From Morella rubra (Eukaryota > Streptophyta > Magnoliopsida > Fagales > Myricaceae), in assembly GCA_003952965.2 (NCBI GenBank), contig CM025852.1, positions 2,897,752-2,961,751 of the forward strand: a stretch of DNA of 64,000 nt, given 5' to 3'. A program made the position numbers and the translations under genes. Below the pieces are notes generated by a model. It worked only from the letters and a program-made list of their open reading frames with translations, had not been told where the DNA came from and did no database searches. Every line of letters begins with the position of its first letter. Position 1 is the first letter of the stretch. Positions 1 through 12,769 of the stretch are shown piece after piece.

Positions 1-233
1 ATAATGCAGTAACAGTGTTTGAAGGCAATAAATGACCTTTCCTTCAAAGATAGTCCCACAAGTGGGCAAAATAAAGGCTATTGGTTTTTTTGTATTTCGT
101 ATGTATTATTGAGGCTTACCTGAAGTGTCAAGGGTAGAGAGATTACTCTTTTTTAGCTTTTAAGACGACATTCAACTATAGTATGGTACTTAACAAGGCA
201 CAACTAAGATTGACTGACATTCTCCTTCTGCAG

Positions 234-3200
234 GCGGAGGTATTATGGATCAGTTGCAGGCAAGATTTGATCCATTTAAGCGAAGCTGTTGGGGATCTTG
301 ACTTATGCTTTGTGGAGGAAACATCCGGTGGTACTGAGGATGTCAATTCAAGATTTCGGTCATTAGCAACGGAAAACATGCAGAAAATAATTGGGGTCCT
401 GCATCCTGCGTTGAAAAGAACGCTTTTAGATTGTTTTAGAAAGAACAATATCCTGTTTCATGTCTCTGGAGAAGAAGCTGGCTCCAAAATTTGGTATGCC
501 GAGTATATTGGTTCCCTATACCCCAGGGTTGATGCTCCTAGAAGGCATTTGGGTGCTGAATTGCTTCAGAGCATTACTGGAGAACCATCCCCAGCCCCCG
601 GAGTTGGATCAGGTTTTTCCAGTCCAGTACCATCTCCTGATGCAGCACTATCCCCTGCCCCTGTACCTTCCAGCAATCCAGCTTCTACTCCTCAACCGTC
701 TGCTGTGTCTCCACGAGAGCCCTTTTTTCCGCAAGTTGTTAACAATTCAAGTATTCAACCTCCAGCTAATGAATATTCTTCTGCAAGTCCAGATTCTAGT
801 ATAAATGTTCAGGGAAATAAGCAGAGTGGTAGCCATAAATCTGTTGTTATTGCTGTTGTTGTAACTGCATCAGTGACATTTGTAGTTGCAGCACTATTCT
901 TTCTATGCTACATGAAGTGTTGTAGGACAGGCTCTGGAGGAAGACGAAATGATGAGAGGCCCCTGCTCAGTCTGAGCATGAGCGACTTCTCTGTTGGTAT
1001 ATTTTCCCACGTGACCTTCTATTGAAATCTCAATTGGTCAAAACAGTTTTGACGTTATTTGTGATGTCGATCTTTCAGGTGCTTCACCAAAGTCTTTTCC
1101 TCATGGAAATTCAACAAAAGAAGGGCAGGTTGAGCATCACTCATTTGGGAATGACTCAAATAATCACAAAAAGGGCTCATCATTGGATGGAAATTTCCAT
1201 ATGCAGTCTCATATTCTCCACAGCTCACCACACAAAACTTCATCAGTAGGAGCTGCAGGTGGTGTTGCCAAATTCTCACCCGAATCATTTGATGCATCAA
1301 GCGATGTTAATGGACAAGTACTGCCTCTTCCTCCTGGAAGGGTGGTGACCCCCGCATCTGTACTTCTTTCTCAGAAGCCTCCTACTGGCGGGGCAGATCC
1401 TCTTCCTCCTGAACCACCTTCCTCCTTTAGGCCTCCTCCAAGCAAGGCTGGTCCACCTCCTTTACCTCCCGTAGCACCTCCCTCTCTGAAACCTTCTTCT
1501 AGTGGTGGAGGCCCTCGCCCTCCGGGACCACCACCTCCACCTCCACCGGCACATTTACCTGCAAGCACTAAAACTGGTCCTCCTCCACCAGCTCCTCCAA
1601 GGAGTGGTGTTCCTCCTCCTCGGCCACCTCAACCAATTGGCTTAGGCACAAAGGGAGCTCGACCACCTGTGGGAATGAAACATTCATCAAATGCCACATC
1701 TAATGAAGAAGCTGGTTCAGAGGGTGATGCTGATGCTCCTAAAGCAAAGCTAAAGCCATTTTTCTGGGATAAGGTTCTAGCCAGCCCTGATCAATCAATG
1801 GTGTGGCATCAGATTAAATCAGGATCGTTTCAGTAAGTTGGAAATTTATTTTTTATTTTTTATTTTTTTGCTTCGGTAAGTACAGATGATCAGCTGCTTA
1901 TTCGAGTTTATTTCTAATTTTAAAGGTTCAATGAAGAGATGATAGAAACTCTGTTTGGGTATAATGTTGTCGATAAGAACACAAATGTACGCAAGAAGGA
2001 ATCATCTTCACAAGATCCTTCACCCCAGTACATTCAAATCATTGATTCGAAAAAATCACAAAATCTATCGATTCTTTTGCGGGCATTGAATGTGACAACA
2101 GAAGAAGTTTGTGATGCAATTCATGAAGGTATCTTGATTTCCTCCACTTTTATTGTATATTTTTACACACACCCATACACCCATATATTGAGTAAATGTC
2201 AAGCTAGACTTATCCCAATGTGGAGTAAAGAAACTTATTTGGATGATTGATGACTTTGTTTTACTGTTATGGTTCCCTACTCCATAAGAAAACACGTGAC
2301 TGTTCACTTTTAGATGTATTTTGAAAATAATAGCCCTATAGCCAGATTGAGCATCCTTAACCAAATTTTTCTTGTTTGGTCGTTACTCCCTTCATTTTTT
2401 ACTTGTGCTAATTGTCACATGGCAGCATGTTGATGGGGATGCTTTTTAGGTTTTAGTGAGCTGTAGCTGTAGCTTATGATTCTAATTAGTTGCCTATGTC
2501 TGGGAAGGACTGCAGGCGAAATATGCGTTTCTTCATTTATACACCCAAGTCTTGGTGTTTTTGGTTGGGATGAATGGATGCTAGTTTAGAAGTGGAAAAA
2601 AGAAGAAAAGAATGGAAAGATCAACTGAAGCTGTCAAAGTAGGAAGATTTCAATTGATATGACTGTTGCCCAAAGCATGTATATTATGACAAACAAGAAT
2701 AGTTTATCTTATATTGCTTTGCTGAATACATTTTTCTGTGAGTTCAAGGAATGCCATCTTTTAAGCAAATCATGAAGTGATCAACCTGCCTGTATTATGT
2801 TTTGGTTGGGGTCAATGCCTGATAAGCACTGTCTAACTTACCTTAATGAGCCAGGAAATGAGCTTCCACCAGAAGTCCTTCATACTCTATTGAAGATGGC
2901 ACCAACTGCAGAAGAAGAACTGAAGCTTAGGTTGTTTGGTGGTGAACTTGCTCAACTTGGGCCTGCTGACCGGTTCCTAAAAGCCTTGATTGATGTCCCG
3001 TTTGCTTTTAAACGATTGGAAGCATTGCTGTTCATGTCTACCCTTCAGGAGGAGGCTCCTAACACCAAAGAGGCCTTTGCAACCTTAGAGGTGAGATACT
3101 GAATCTCTGAATTGCATCACTTATTCTATTTTGTGTCTCACTACTTGGAGCTCCTTCTGTGCAATATTATTGTAGGGCCGATGTGAAAGACAACCAACTA

Positions 3201-5164
3201 ATTACCAAAATTGCTAACATAAATATAAAGAGGCAATCTACTGAGCATAATGAAGGTTTACGTTAAGTGGCATCACATATTGACAATCTATGCAGAGACG
3301 CAGACTTATTTGGAACTACCTAAAACATGAAGCTAAAATATAGTATTCTTTAAAAAGGAGCAACGAGCCAAAAATAGGTAATATATTGGAGATCCAAGCT
3401 GGAATAACAATGCTTCTTATTCTAAAAAGAGAACTCAGAAAGGTCGTTTCTCTCCTCTCTATAAACCCCCCCACCCACCACACAGAAATAGCAAAAAGGT
3501 GCTAAGGAGGGGGAGAACAAATTCCATATGGGAGATCTTTACACTGACATTAGGCTTACAAATTGTGGAGCTTTGAATTTTATTGTGGCCTTTGAATTCC
3601 AGTCTTGCATTGTCGTCGATCTTCTTGCCATTCAAATCAGACTTGCTCGACTTGAACCTGATAATTGTTCTTGGCCGAAATAATAGAATGGAGGAGAAGA
3701 CATTAGCAACTGGTTTGATTCTGCTTCCATTTACAAGGGACTCACCTTTATGCAATTGGCCAATTATTTTCTTCAATTTGGAGAGACTTTTAGTTAATAT
3801 TGAACTAGATTGAAGCAGAAGATTTTGAGCTGTATTTGTTATGTTTCATTTGGGAAGTAGTGTCAACACCGTTCAAGGACTTCCCCACATCCCATGTGTA
3901 TGGGTATTTCCGTGAAATATTATGGATCGTGGGGCTTAAATCATACTGATTCTCACATCCAGCACATCCAGCTGAGCATAGGTGTGCTATATGTGCCCTC
4001 GAAGTTGTTTGCGCCCACCCTTGGCATTTGCATTGCTTATCCATAGTTTAAGGTCTGGTGAAATGATCTCCAATTGTTATGATTGGTATGTCAATATGAA
4101 TGGATGTACTCGTGTGATTGCATGAATATAGTTATTCACTTGTGTGTTCTTTGAATACATCAACCTTTCCAGTTCCTTGCAAATGCAGATTTCTTCATAT
4201 TCAGACGGTCAGTGCTGCTTCTGAGCATGACCTCATCTGGCAGTGTTTCCTGGTTTGCGTACCTCGTCTTCCTAATCTCTAATTATTGTCACATCTCTTT
4301 CTTATATACCAGGTTGCTTGCAAGGAACTTAGAAACAGCCGGCTGTTCCTCAAACTTCTAGAAGCTGTTCTAAAAACTGGAAATCGCATGAATGACGGAA
4401 CATTCCGTGGTGGTGCACAAGCATTCAAACTTGACACTCTTTTGAAATTGTCAGACGTAAAAGGAGTAGATGGCAAGACCACACTCTTGCATTTTGTAGT
4501 TCAAGAGATCATCCGCTCAGAAGGTGTAAGAGCTGCTCGTGCAGCTAAAGAGAGCCAGAGCTTGTCCAGCATCAAATCTGATGATCTACTTGAGGAAACT
4601 ACACATGACACAGAAGAGGACTACCGCAGCCTTGGTCTTCAGGTGGTTTCAGGTTTGGGTAATGAACTTGAGAATGTTAAGAAAGCAGCAATTCTCGATG
4701 CTGACAGCTTGAAAGGAACTGTTGCCAAACTAGGCCAGCAGCTGGTTAAAACCTATGACTTCCTGAATTCACAAATGAAGAGTATTGGAGAAGATCGTGG
4801 ATTCCATCAAACACTGAAGAATTTTGTGCAGAACGCTGAGATTGATGTCACGTGGCTCCAGGAGGAAGAGAAGAGAATCATGGCTTTGGTGAAGAGCACT
4901 AGTGATTACTTTCATGGGAAAGCAGGGAAGGATGAGGGCTTACGTTTGTTTGTCATAGTAAGGGACTTCTTGATAATGTTGGACAAGGCATGTAAAGAGG
5001 TGAGAACTGCGCCAAAGAGGCCAACAAAAGCACAGAGAAAAGAGGCTTCTATGGTGCCAGCTTCCTCTGATACCCGGCAGATTCCTGATCTCCATCAGCT
5101 GCTTTTTCCAGCAATCACAGATAGAAGGATTGATAATTCTAGTTCGGATGATGAGAGTCCCTAG
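234..5164 (+). CDS. FH5: Class I formin, FH5-like (5' end outside window)
   Basis: Formins nucleate and elongate actin filaments; class I plant formins are anchored in the plasma membrane or endomembranes. Five exons read in one frame: 234-996, 1079-1832, 1926-2128, 2855-3090 and 4313-5164, giving 935 residues. In order they show an extracellular Pro/Ser-rich stretch (about nt 570-730), one membrane helix (VVIAVVVTASVTFVVAALFF, about nt 841-900), a proline-run FH1 region (about 1330-1670), and an FH2 domain starting at KLKPFFWDKV and including LKTGNRMN and DGKTTLLHFVVQEI. The signal-peptide exon is missing because it lies before base 1; bases 1-233 look like intron ending in a CAG acceptor. 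The FH2 is uninterrupted, so the gene looks functional. The FH5 assignment rests on domain layout and on the neighbouring genes (H2A, C2H2, L24, CRLK1), as around At5g54650; another class I paralogue is possible. Confidence 0.9.
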
Positions 5165-8100
5165 GTTTTTAAGAAGAGGTATTCCACTCGTGTCTCTGCC
5201 AAGCAAATTTTCATTTCTTTCATGCATAATACATGCAGGATTTAAGACTTTAACAAGATCTAAGAAATGCAAGTCTTGGTTGCGCCTGCCTTTCATCCTT
5301 CTTCTCCTTTGTGCATTACCTTTGGAATCTGAAAAAGTGATTGTCTTTAATTGATACAGGTGGCTCTTGTGTCAGAAGTTCTGCTGATATACTGCTTCCC
5401 GATCCTACAATACATGCATAAAGACAACATTCTCGTAAGGATCAGACCGAGGTGCTAGCAGCACGAAGTGGGCAGTTGTGAGGAGAAGCTTCATGGTAAC
5501 TGACGCCTGACTATTACTTCACAATGCTTCGATTATCTTTATTTTATTGAAGGGGCCAACAGGAGTGGATTCCTAGTTTACCTTGAGTTTGCCTTGAAGC
5601 AATCCCCTTGTGCATTAGTAGTTAGACTATTTGTCATTCTTCTGATATGTCATTCTTAGATTAGTTGGTAGTTCATAAGTGGAATATGTAGCAAGGCAGA
5701 TTTACAATGTAGAATTGCTCGTCCTGCCATGAAAAGGAAACTTAGATTTTTTCAGGATAGTCTGTATATTTGGTCTCAGATTGTCATTGGGCCTTTTACT
5801 GGCAACCAACTCTATTTTCTTTAGAACAGAGAATCAAACCCAAAACAAGATCAGGGGATAGCCCTACGACTAAACAGGTTTCCTGGACATCAAAGTATCC
5901 CCTTCAAGTTGCTCTAGCGTCCAAGCGTTTTTGGGCCGGGGGACGGTACCACTTCATGATAGAATACCAGTAGGAAGTCCGTATCCCATTTTCAGGAACA
6001 TGTATATGTGAAACAGGTTTCCAGGAACCAAAGAGAAAACTCTGAAGAAAATTGAAGCCTGCAAGGTTAAATGCTTCTCCCAAGAGGTAGATGTACTCAT
6101 ATTAAATCTGTTGCATCTGCTCTCCCCACGTATTGGGAATTCATTTGCCGGCCCAGACATCTGTGGCCTAAGACTTCGTGACTTAAACAGAGACTTAATT
6201 TCTCAAAAAATGCTAAGATAAAATAAAATTTTTCAAAAAAAAAAAAAATTGGGTAAGTGATTGTATTATTAAGGAAATAAGCAAATGTACAAAAGGTGGA
6301 GGCTAACTCCACCGTTAAAACCCTTTACAAGACACAAATCCTAGACAACACAGCATCGGCCACAGCTCATTACAAGGTATGGGTTGGGTTGGTAATCCTC
6401 AGTTTAGAAGCAAGTTCCTAATCTCAGCAGATGAAGGAAAGCCTCCGAGGAGGCTGAGTTTCATATTCACCAATGAATCAATTTCTCGGAGAACCAAGAA
6501 GAGTCTTCTGGGTGCTCTCCCGTGGACTCTTATCATTCCTCTCCTTCCACAAAGTGTACACAGCCATATTCAAGAAAATCTTCCTTGCTGAATTAATCAA
6601 GGAATTGTTCTTCCATTCAGTTGCTGCCCATCTCGGCATGTCATCTCTTTCCTTACATAGCTTCACAATGCCATATCCCCAAGCGCCCACCAGATACTGA
6701 CTTGAAAAACACACCATTGAAGAATAAATGGCTTAGTGAAATCTGCACGCTGATCGATCAACTGGAACCTCCAAAAAGCTCTGCCTGTTTTTAAATATTG
6801 TTGATCGAAGTTCCTCACAAACTTGCACTGGAACATCAAATTCAAGACACAGAGATCCGAGAAGAGTGAAAAAAATCTCTTTCAAAAGTTTGTTACGATT
6901 AAAAATTACATAATGCGCACCTTGATCGGAGCTGAGCATATATATGGGGTTTGGTCTTTTGGGTTCACTGGTTTACAACTCGAGAAACTAGAAGTGCAAA
7001 CAAAATCAGCACGTACAAAGTTCAGTCGTTCAGCTAATTGAATATGAACTCCTTACTCGATTGAACTGTAGTAAATTTATTTAATTCGACGTCGCCCATA
7101 TTCCTCCCCAAATTAGTTCTTAGGTCAATTCGTTCAACCTATTCTTTCTCCAAATCACCTGAAACAGAGCACATGGCTTCCCTTCATGTCGATCTCGAAT
7201 TGAAGAGGGAAGGGGTGCTTTAGTCTTCTAAGAAATTTTATTCAATGACATGACAGGGGCATCATGGTCATTTCAGGTCTTTCGCTGGCGTGGCATGCAC
7301 ATTAGGCGAGGGTTGACACATGTTGAGTTTTTAGTAAAGATGACGTAGAAGGTGTTTAACACGTCGTCAACTTCCGTCAGTTTTTGGACGGCAGATGGAC
7401 GGAAGGACAGCTAGGAAACGTAATAAACCCTAGGGACAGCGGGATAACAAACCTTACTCTAGGGGCATTTCCAAGAAAAAATTAAACCCCAAGGACAGGC
7501 GTTAAGTATTTTAGCATTCTTTTTAGTCTTCGCTTATTGGCTTCTGCAAGAAAGGCCAAAAGCACAGGCGATGTTTTATACACAAGAAACGTTGTAATCT
7601 CCGATTCATAATGAAGGAATGAATTTTCACAGAAATGTGACGGGTAAAGTAACAAAGTGTTTGGGGATCTTTCTCGTTGCTGTTCCTCAACTGGGTGAAT
7701 GCCACGTGGGCTTTTCTTGTTATTGCCAGTTGGTGACCTCGAATAACAGATTGTGGCAACTCACAACAGCGTATTAGCAACAGGACATTCTTATTTATCT
7801 GCAACATGCTGCATGTGCCTCACCAACCATCAATCTAGAGATCCACTTCACCGAAAGGAAACTGGACAAAATCCCAAAGTAGGCCTTCGAAGTGTACATT
7901 TGGAGCAATTGTATTACAATGTGTAGCAGATCAAGCTGGGATTTGGTTGGAACTCCAGAATAAGCACCAAAGAAATCTGTTTTGCATCGCTGAAGGACTT
8001 GGGACTTATACAGGGCATAACCCTCGCATATTCTTGGAAGAAGTTTTTTGGCTGCTAACCAGACGGCCGGTGGATGTGGAGGAATGGTTTGAAGCCAGTT

Positions 8101-9360
8101 CTTTAGGTTTCTCTTTATGCGTTAGAATCTCCATATATTCTTGACCATGATAGGCTAAACAATTTTAGTAGCTTCAAATTCTGAACTTCTCCTTCAAAAA
8201 TTAGTGTCATAATCGAATAGAACCGAAGTAGCAAAAACCAGCCTATTCTTCTTGAAAAGAGCTGATTTATCCAAGGCAAAAGACATTCGGTGCCCCGAGT
8301 ATGGTCATTAGTTCAATAAACAGTTTTGATGAATTAGTTGATTTATAGTCAACACATCGGAGTAAATGCGTCTCGATTTTCGCATAACTCCCTCTATAAG
8401 AGTAACAAAAATGACATCGGACAACGGGATAAGGCACCTCCAATGCTTAAGTGAGTCTTTCTATCTTATACGAATGTTACTATTTAATTGCTCTAGAATC
8501 ACATACCTTTGTTTTCTGCGATCTTTCTTTTTTATAGTGTTTTCTCCACGTTCTCACATTTACTCTTTGGCGCACATATTTCCCTTTTGGCGGCAATCCG
8601 GTCCTTGTAACATTGTGTCCCGCAATATGCTCCACCTACGGCTCCATAACGGGTATTGCATTGATCACGGGAACCTCGGAGTCGTTGAGTTACTGCTTGT
8701 TATAAGTTGTTTTATAACCATTCCTTTTTCTGGGCTTAATACGATATGGGCATAATTGTTGTTTGTTAGGCTTTAACGGAAGTGTGATCATTTCTATTCA
8801 GCCCAAATTGGTTTGGGCTGGATCTAATGTGGTATTGGTATCATCTAGCTGCTTAACAGTTTCAATTTTGACCTAACCAATCCAATGTAAAAGGAATAAA
8901 GCTCAGGGTCTCATCTTTAGTGGAAGGTACACAAATCTTGTCTCAGAAAACGCTAAGACAAGGGAATCAGAGTACTTAGAACAAGCAGCAAATCAAATAG
9001 CAAACAATTGAACAATACCTAATAAGCAGTAGGCCTGAACAACTATAGACCAAAAATCCAGTGCGTCATCCTATAATTATAGCTTTGATAAAATGTCTTT
9101 CACTCACCCAGGCAAAAATGCAGACCTCATAAAACCAAAGGGCTAGGAATCTCAGAAGCAGGGAACAATAGATTCCACAGCAGCCAAAAGAATAGACCAT
9201 CCATTAAAAAGAATTGGTAAGAGGCATATTAAGAAGATCAATCTAGAAAGCAAGCTTGCACACTTCTTGCTTTACAGAGACGGCTTCACGTCCAATGTAG
9301 GTTTTCTAGTTTTGACAGCTTAGATTAAATATAGATGAATGTGACAGAGAATAGCTCTTC
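5165..9360. other. Formin 3' region and gene-poor interval
   Basis: The formin 3' UTR probably runs for several hundred bases after the stop. Beyond it I see no gene. Open frames here, including one of 129 codons at 8366-8755, have no recognisable domain. The stretch around 7250-7500 has paired CGTC/GACGG-type words typical of transposon ends but no clear boundaries. A decayed LINE piece within it is listed separately. Confidence 0.5.
6240..6850 (-). mobile_element. Decayed LINE (L1-type) 3' piece
   Basis: On the minus strand the broken frames contain AVYTLWKERND preceded by MPRWAATEWKNNSLINSARK, which resembles the end of the reverse-transcriptase/zinc-binding region of plant LINEs (the usual pattern is ...ATVYxIWKERN). 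The minus strand then runs through a stretch like TTAATAATACAATCACTTACCC into a homopolymer at 6234-6248, as at LINE 3' ends. Frame breaks show that it is old. I found no target duplication. Confidence 0.4.
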
Positions 9361-9375
9361 AAACCCTTGCTTAGC
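9361..9375. repeat. Target-site duplication, left copy
   Basis: The 15 bases AAACCCTTGCTTAGC are repeated exactly at 10079-10093 on the other side of the LINE insertion. Confidence 0.9.
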
Positions 9376-10078
9376 GCTTTTTTTTTTTTTTTTTCCAAAG
9401 TCACCCTGCCCAAACGGGCAAAGGCAACACATATTATTACGAAACCAGAAACGGAGAGTACAAACAGGACAACAGAAAACAATTAAGGGGGGTCAGAACC
9501 CTCATAAATCCTAGGCAGCCTATCGCTATGCCCACAAAATTCGAGGAAGCATCCCTCCCGTAGGGAAGAAGCAGCCCACTGGGCAAGACTGTGTGCAGCA
9601 AAATTAGCACACCAAGGGGAGAAGGAGCATTTAAAGGAAGGGTGCGCAGCAAAACATGATTTAATCATCGCAACAACAGATTCAATTTGCCACGGGCAAT
9701 CTGAAAGTGGCCTGTCCACAGCTGTCATCACCACTAAAGGGCCTCCTTCAAAAATAACATCTGGCCAAGAAAACTGGTTAGCTATAGAAACGCCAAACCA
9801 CAGCGCCTCAGCTTCTCCCATGGTAGAATCAACACAGCAAAGCTTTTTGGCAGCAGCATATAGAATCTTCCCTTGATGATCTCGACACACACAAGCTGCC
9901 ATAGCAAACAATGGGCGCATAGCGACATCAACATTCACCTTAATAATCCCAGGCAAAGGAGGAAGCCAGCCACTGGATCTCCACAAGAGCTGATTGGACC
10001 AGGCAGCAACATGTTGGAGGGTTAGACAAGAATGACGAGCAACAAGATCCAATAGTCCACAACGGGCATCACCATGAA
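9376..10078 (-). mobile_element. 5'-truncated LINE copy with target-site duplication
   Basis: A 703-bp insertion is bounded by a perfect 15-bp direct repeat, AAACCCTTGCTTAGC, at 9361-9375 and 10079-10093. Read on the minus strand it ends in a run of 17 A (T-run at 9378-9394), as expected from target-primed reverse transcription. It carries an open frame (stop at 9483) coding for the C-terminal RNase H-like domain of a plant LINE: KVNVDVA with the first acidic residue, GEAEAL with the second, then FEGGP where an acidic residue is usual, then NFAAHSLAQWA. The rest of the element is missing by 5' truncation. The open frame and intact duplication point to a fairly recent insertion. Confidence 0.88.
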
Positions 10079-10093
10079 AAACCCTTGCTTAGC
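10079..10093. repeat. Target-site duplication, right copy
   Basis: Exact second copy of the 15 bases found at 9361-9375. It marks the 5' end of the truncated LINE. Confidence 0.9.
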
Positions 10094-10719
10094 TTGGTTG
10101 ACGAATACTGCACTTGAATACTTATGTCGACATTTTTATCATATGTAAAACAAATAAACAAAATGAACTTAACCTTTTAGTTTATAGTAGCATCATTCAT
10201 GCCATGCACTAGTCTTACACTAAGATTAAGGAGGTCACCCAAACCAACATACTCATTGGTATTATCCTCCATCACTCCCCGAAAAGTCTACTTGCTTAAT
10301 CAACTTTTCTGCTTCTGCGTATAATACAAAATACTCTCATAAAATAATCAAAATGGTATGTATTGCAGAGACAAACGAAAATTTTAGAAGAACAAGGGGC
10401 TCTGCAAGCTCACTAATCAAGTAGAATATATATGAGCTTTTCCCTATAGCCCCAAAATCGAAAATTACCTGCGGTGTACAACAAATTACTACTAGCTCGC
10501 TCCGTAATTCATTAAGGCATACGAAATCGAACTCGGATTACAAAAAACGTGCAAAATTTGCATGCACACAAACTTAAGGGTCAAGCTAAAAAGACTAAGT
10601 TTTTTCTGCCATTCACTGACGAATGCACGAAGACCGTTAACAACGAAAACGAAAACCACATTGTAGGTTGTCAAAATAAGCATTCCAAAGAGTACAAAGG
10701 TAACGAATGTGTTGGGCAT
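10094..10719. other. Interval without recognised gene
   Basis: AT-rich sequence between the LINE and the hairpin element. No open frame with a recognisable domain and no clear repeat boundary were seen. Confidence 0.4.
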
Positions 10720-10964
10720 CATTCGGGGACATTGCCTCCGAAGGCAAATCCGTCCACCGAATGGATGGCTGAAACTTCAACTTTCAGCCATCCAACGGTG
10801 GAAAATGCTCGAGCAGTGGCTGCTCGGCAGGTGTGGGTCCCGGGCGGGACCCACACTGCTCGGTAACTCCACCGTTGGATGGCTGAAAGTTGAAGTTTCA
10901 GCCATCCATTCGGTCATTCGGACGGATTTGCCTTCGGAGGCAATCCGTCCGAATGACCGAATGG
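10720..10964. mobile_element. GC-rich hairpin MITE with nested palindromes
   Basis: A short element that folds almost completely on itself. A perfect 46-bp arm at 10757-10802 pairs with 10868-10913. The outer block at about 10720-10756 (CCTCCGAAGGCAAATCCGTCC) pairs with about 10920-10945. The centre has an 11-bp perfect stem, GTGTGGGTCCC (10831-10841) with 10846-10856. The right end makes a separate hairpin with 23-bp perfect arms, 10906-10928 and 10942-10964. It codes for nothing; open frames crossing it are accidental. It is far richer in GC than its surroundings. This is the form of a non-autonomous DNA transposon (MITE or foldback element). I saw no clear target duplication. Confidence 0.8.
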
Positions 10965-12244
10965 AACTTCAACTTGGAGGAAAGAACATATAAGTAAAAG
11001 TACACTGGTGAAAAATATTACCTCTGCTTAGGTGAAAAATCCCAGAGACAGACAAAAACCCATATGGCCATAACGATTTACTCTCAGGTGGAATTTTTGA
11101 AAGAAGATAGGGAAGAAGAACATACAGACCATTTAGAGAGACCGACAACTTGGAGAAGCTGTGGCGGTTGCTGTAGGGATGTGTCACAACACCACAGAAG
11201 TGGCTCTATGTGCGGACCGCCACGCGTCTGCTTCAAACTCTGAAGTGTTAGCGTTGGAGAAGCTGACTGGTGACCAGAACTCACGTCACACGATCCTAAC
11301 ATGCAACTTAGACATCTCTCATGATTAGAAAAAAAAACTTATACATCTCTCACGTGTTCTGCTTGAAGATAGGACTTATTTCCTGCCGGGGACGCACGTC
11401 ATAACAACGTAAAAAGTAGCTCGGAAACCCAGCTTGCAAATTATGGTCGTAGCCGTCTAACGGGCATGGATGATCCCTCCATCCCAGCCGCGGGACTGTT
11501 CCACGGGTGAAGATAATTTGTATAACTTGTCTTAAAGAAATTATGCAAAATAAATAGTCATCTTTTTTATCTTTTTATTTTTAGGACTCGAATTTATAAT
11601 TTTCATATCTCAATACTTGAATTTTTTGCATATTAGAAAGATTAAATTTTTTTTAAAATCCCAAAATACATGCTTCTGTGTTATATTTTTTTTCTCTGTG
11701 TGGGGCTGCACTTAGCTGGCTAGCAAGATTAGCTGGCTGACGGGATGACAACTTAATTAGCTAATTTCTTATTCGAAATGCCTATGCTCTAAGTTTAACG
11801 TGCTTATGCTTCAGTTTTTCCTCTCCTTTTCGGCAAATCCTATACATATACGGACAGCTGTTAATTTCCATTGTAATCTACTAACGGCTTAAACAATCAG
11901 AACTGTAACCAAAAATACACAATGACAGAGACCAAAGAATCCAGAAACCCACGCGCTTGATTCTACTGCTAAAAAAGTAGACAAGTGTCGTCCGTGTATT
12001 GCACTCCTGAGATTCCATGCAACCACGCTCTTTGGAACGCGTAGACCACACTTCACCCTCCTCACTCACCCCCCAGACACCTAAATCTCTCTCAGAACAG
12101 AAAAACATACTACCTTAAACCACCCTGGGGCTCACAAATCACACTCTTCCTCTCTCTCTCTCAACTTTGAAAGTCTGTCCGATTTATATTTCTGAAGAAA
12201 AGAGGAAAAGAAACAGGCCTTCTGTTTATCGCTGGGTACGTACC
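10965..12244. other. Upstream region of the small gene at 12245
   Basis: No recognisable coding domain. A CT-rich microsatellite (about 12146-12163) lies just before the start of the small gene, as is common in plant 5' leaders, and short AT-rich runs occur at 11520-11700. Confidence 0.4.
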
Positions 12245-12769
12245 ATGGAAAACTCTACGATTAAGGACTCAAATCCGAACACAAATCCAAAACCACCCAA
12301 AGTACCGGATTTCCCATTGAAATCCCACGCTAACTCACACTCTCATTCCCCAAGTTTTCTTCTACACAACGGCTTCAACTCAGAGTTCGAAATCTCCGAC
12401 ATAGAGATGATAACCATACAGTCCGTGACGTACACGAGCCTGAAAGACCTGTTGCCGTCATCCTCGCCCGCGTCGATCATGTCGCCAACGCACAACTCCA
12501 GCTGGTACGACGAGATCCCGATCAAGAACCCGCTCGTCAAACACGCGGCTCTGGCCTATCTCCTGCCCATGTCCACGGCTCGGGAGTCCGGGGACAAGGG
12601 CTTGTTCGGGAGGCTCAGGGAGCAATGCTCGTGCCAGGGCCGATGCTTCGGGTGCTTCGCGTGGCTCGGCGACATCATTTCGGCGATTAAGGAAGCGTTT
12701 CGGGAGAGAAGAGGGATCGAGTACTATGCAGCTGAGGAAGACGAGGACGATGATGAGAAAGTTGACTGA
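12245..12769 (+). CDS. Conserved plant protein of unknown function
   Basis: Single-exon frame of 174 residues from the ATG at 12245; the open frame continues upstream to 12167, but this ATG has the better context (ACCATGG) and follows a CT-rich leader. The N-terminal third is Pro/Asn/Ser-rich and probably disordered. The conserved part runs from about residue 59: EMITIQSVTYTSLKDLLPSS, then SSWYDEIPIKNPLVKHAALAYLLPMS, then a Cys-rich stretch (CSCQGRCFGCFAWLGDII), ending in an acidic tail (EEDEDDDEKVD). I recognise the SLKDLLP / EIPIKNPLVKHAALAYL pattern as a small plant-only family without a known role. The coding region has markedly higher GC than its flanks, which supports real coding. No signal peptide or clear membrane helix. 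No function is proposed. Confidence 0.75.
   Translation: MENSTIKDSNPNTNPKPPKVPDFPLKSHANSHSHSPSFLLHNGFNSEFEISDIEMITIQSVTYTSLKDLLPSSSPASIMSPTHNSSWYDEIPIKNPLVKHAALAYLLPMSTARESGDKGLFGRLREQCSCQGRCFGCFAWLGDIISAIKEAFRERRGIEYYAAEEDEDDDEKVD

Noticed and set aside
1371-1568. Glycine-rich frame antisense to the formin FH1 region
   Set aside because: Complement of the proline runs in the FH1 region.
8366-8755. 129-codon open frame
   Set aside because: No recognisable motif, no supporting splice partners, and poor protein-like composition in an area with transposon-like words.
10709-10993. 94-codon open frame across the hairpin element
   Set aside because: It follows palindromic repeat sequence in both arms; the open frame is a by-product of GC-rich inverted repeats.
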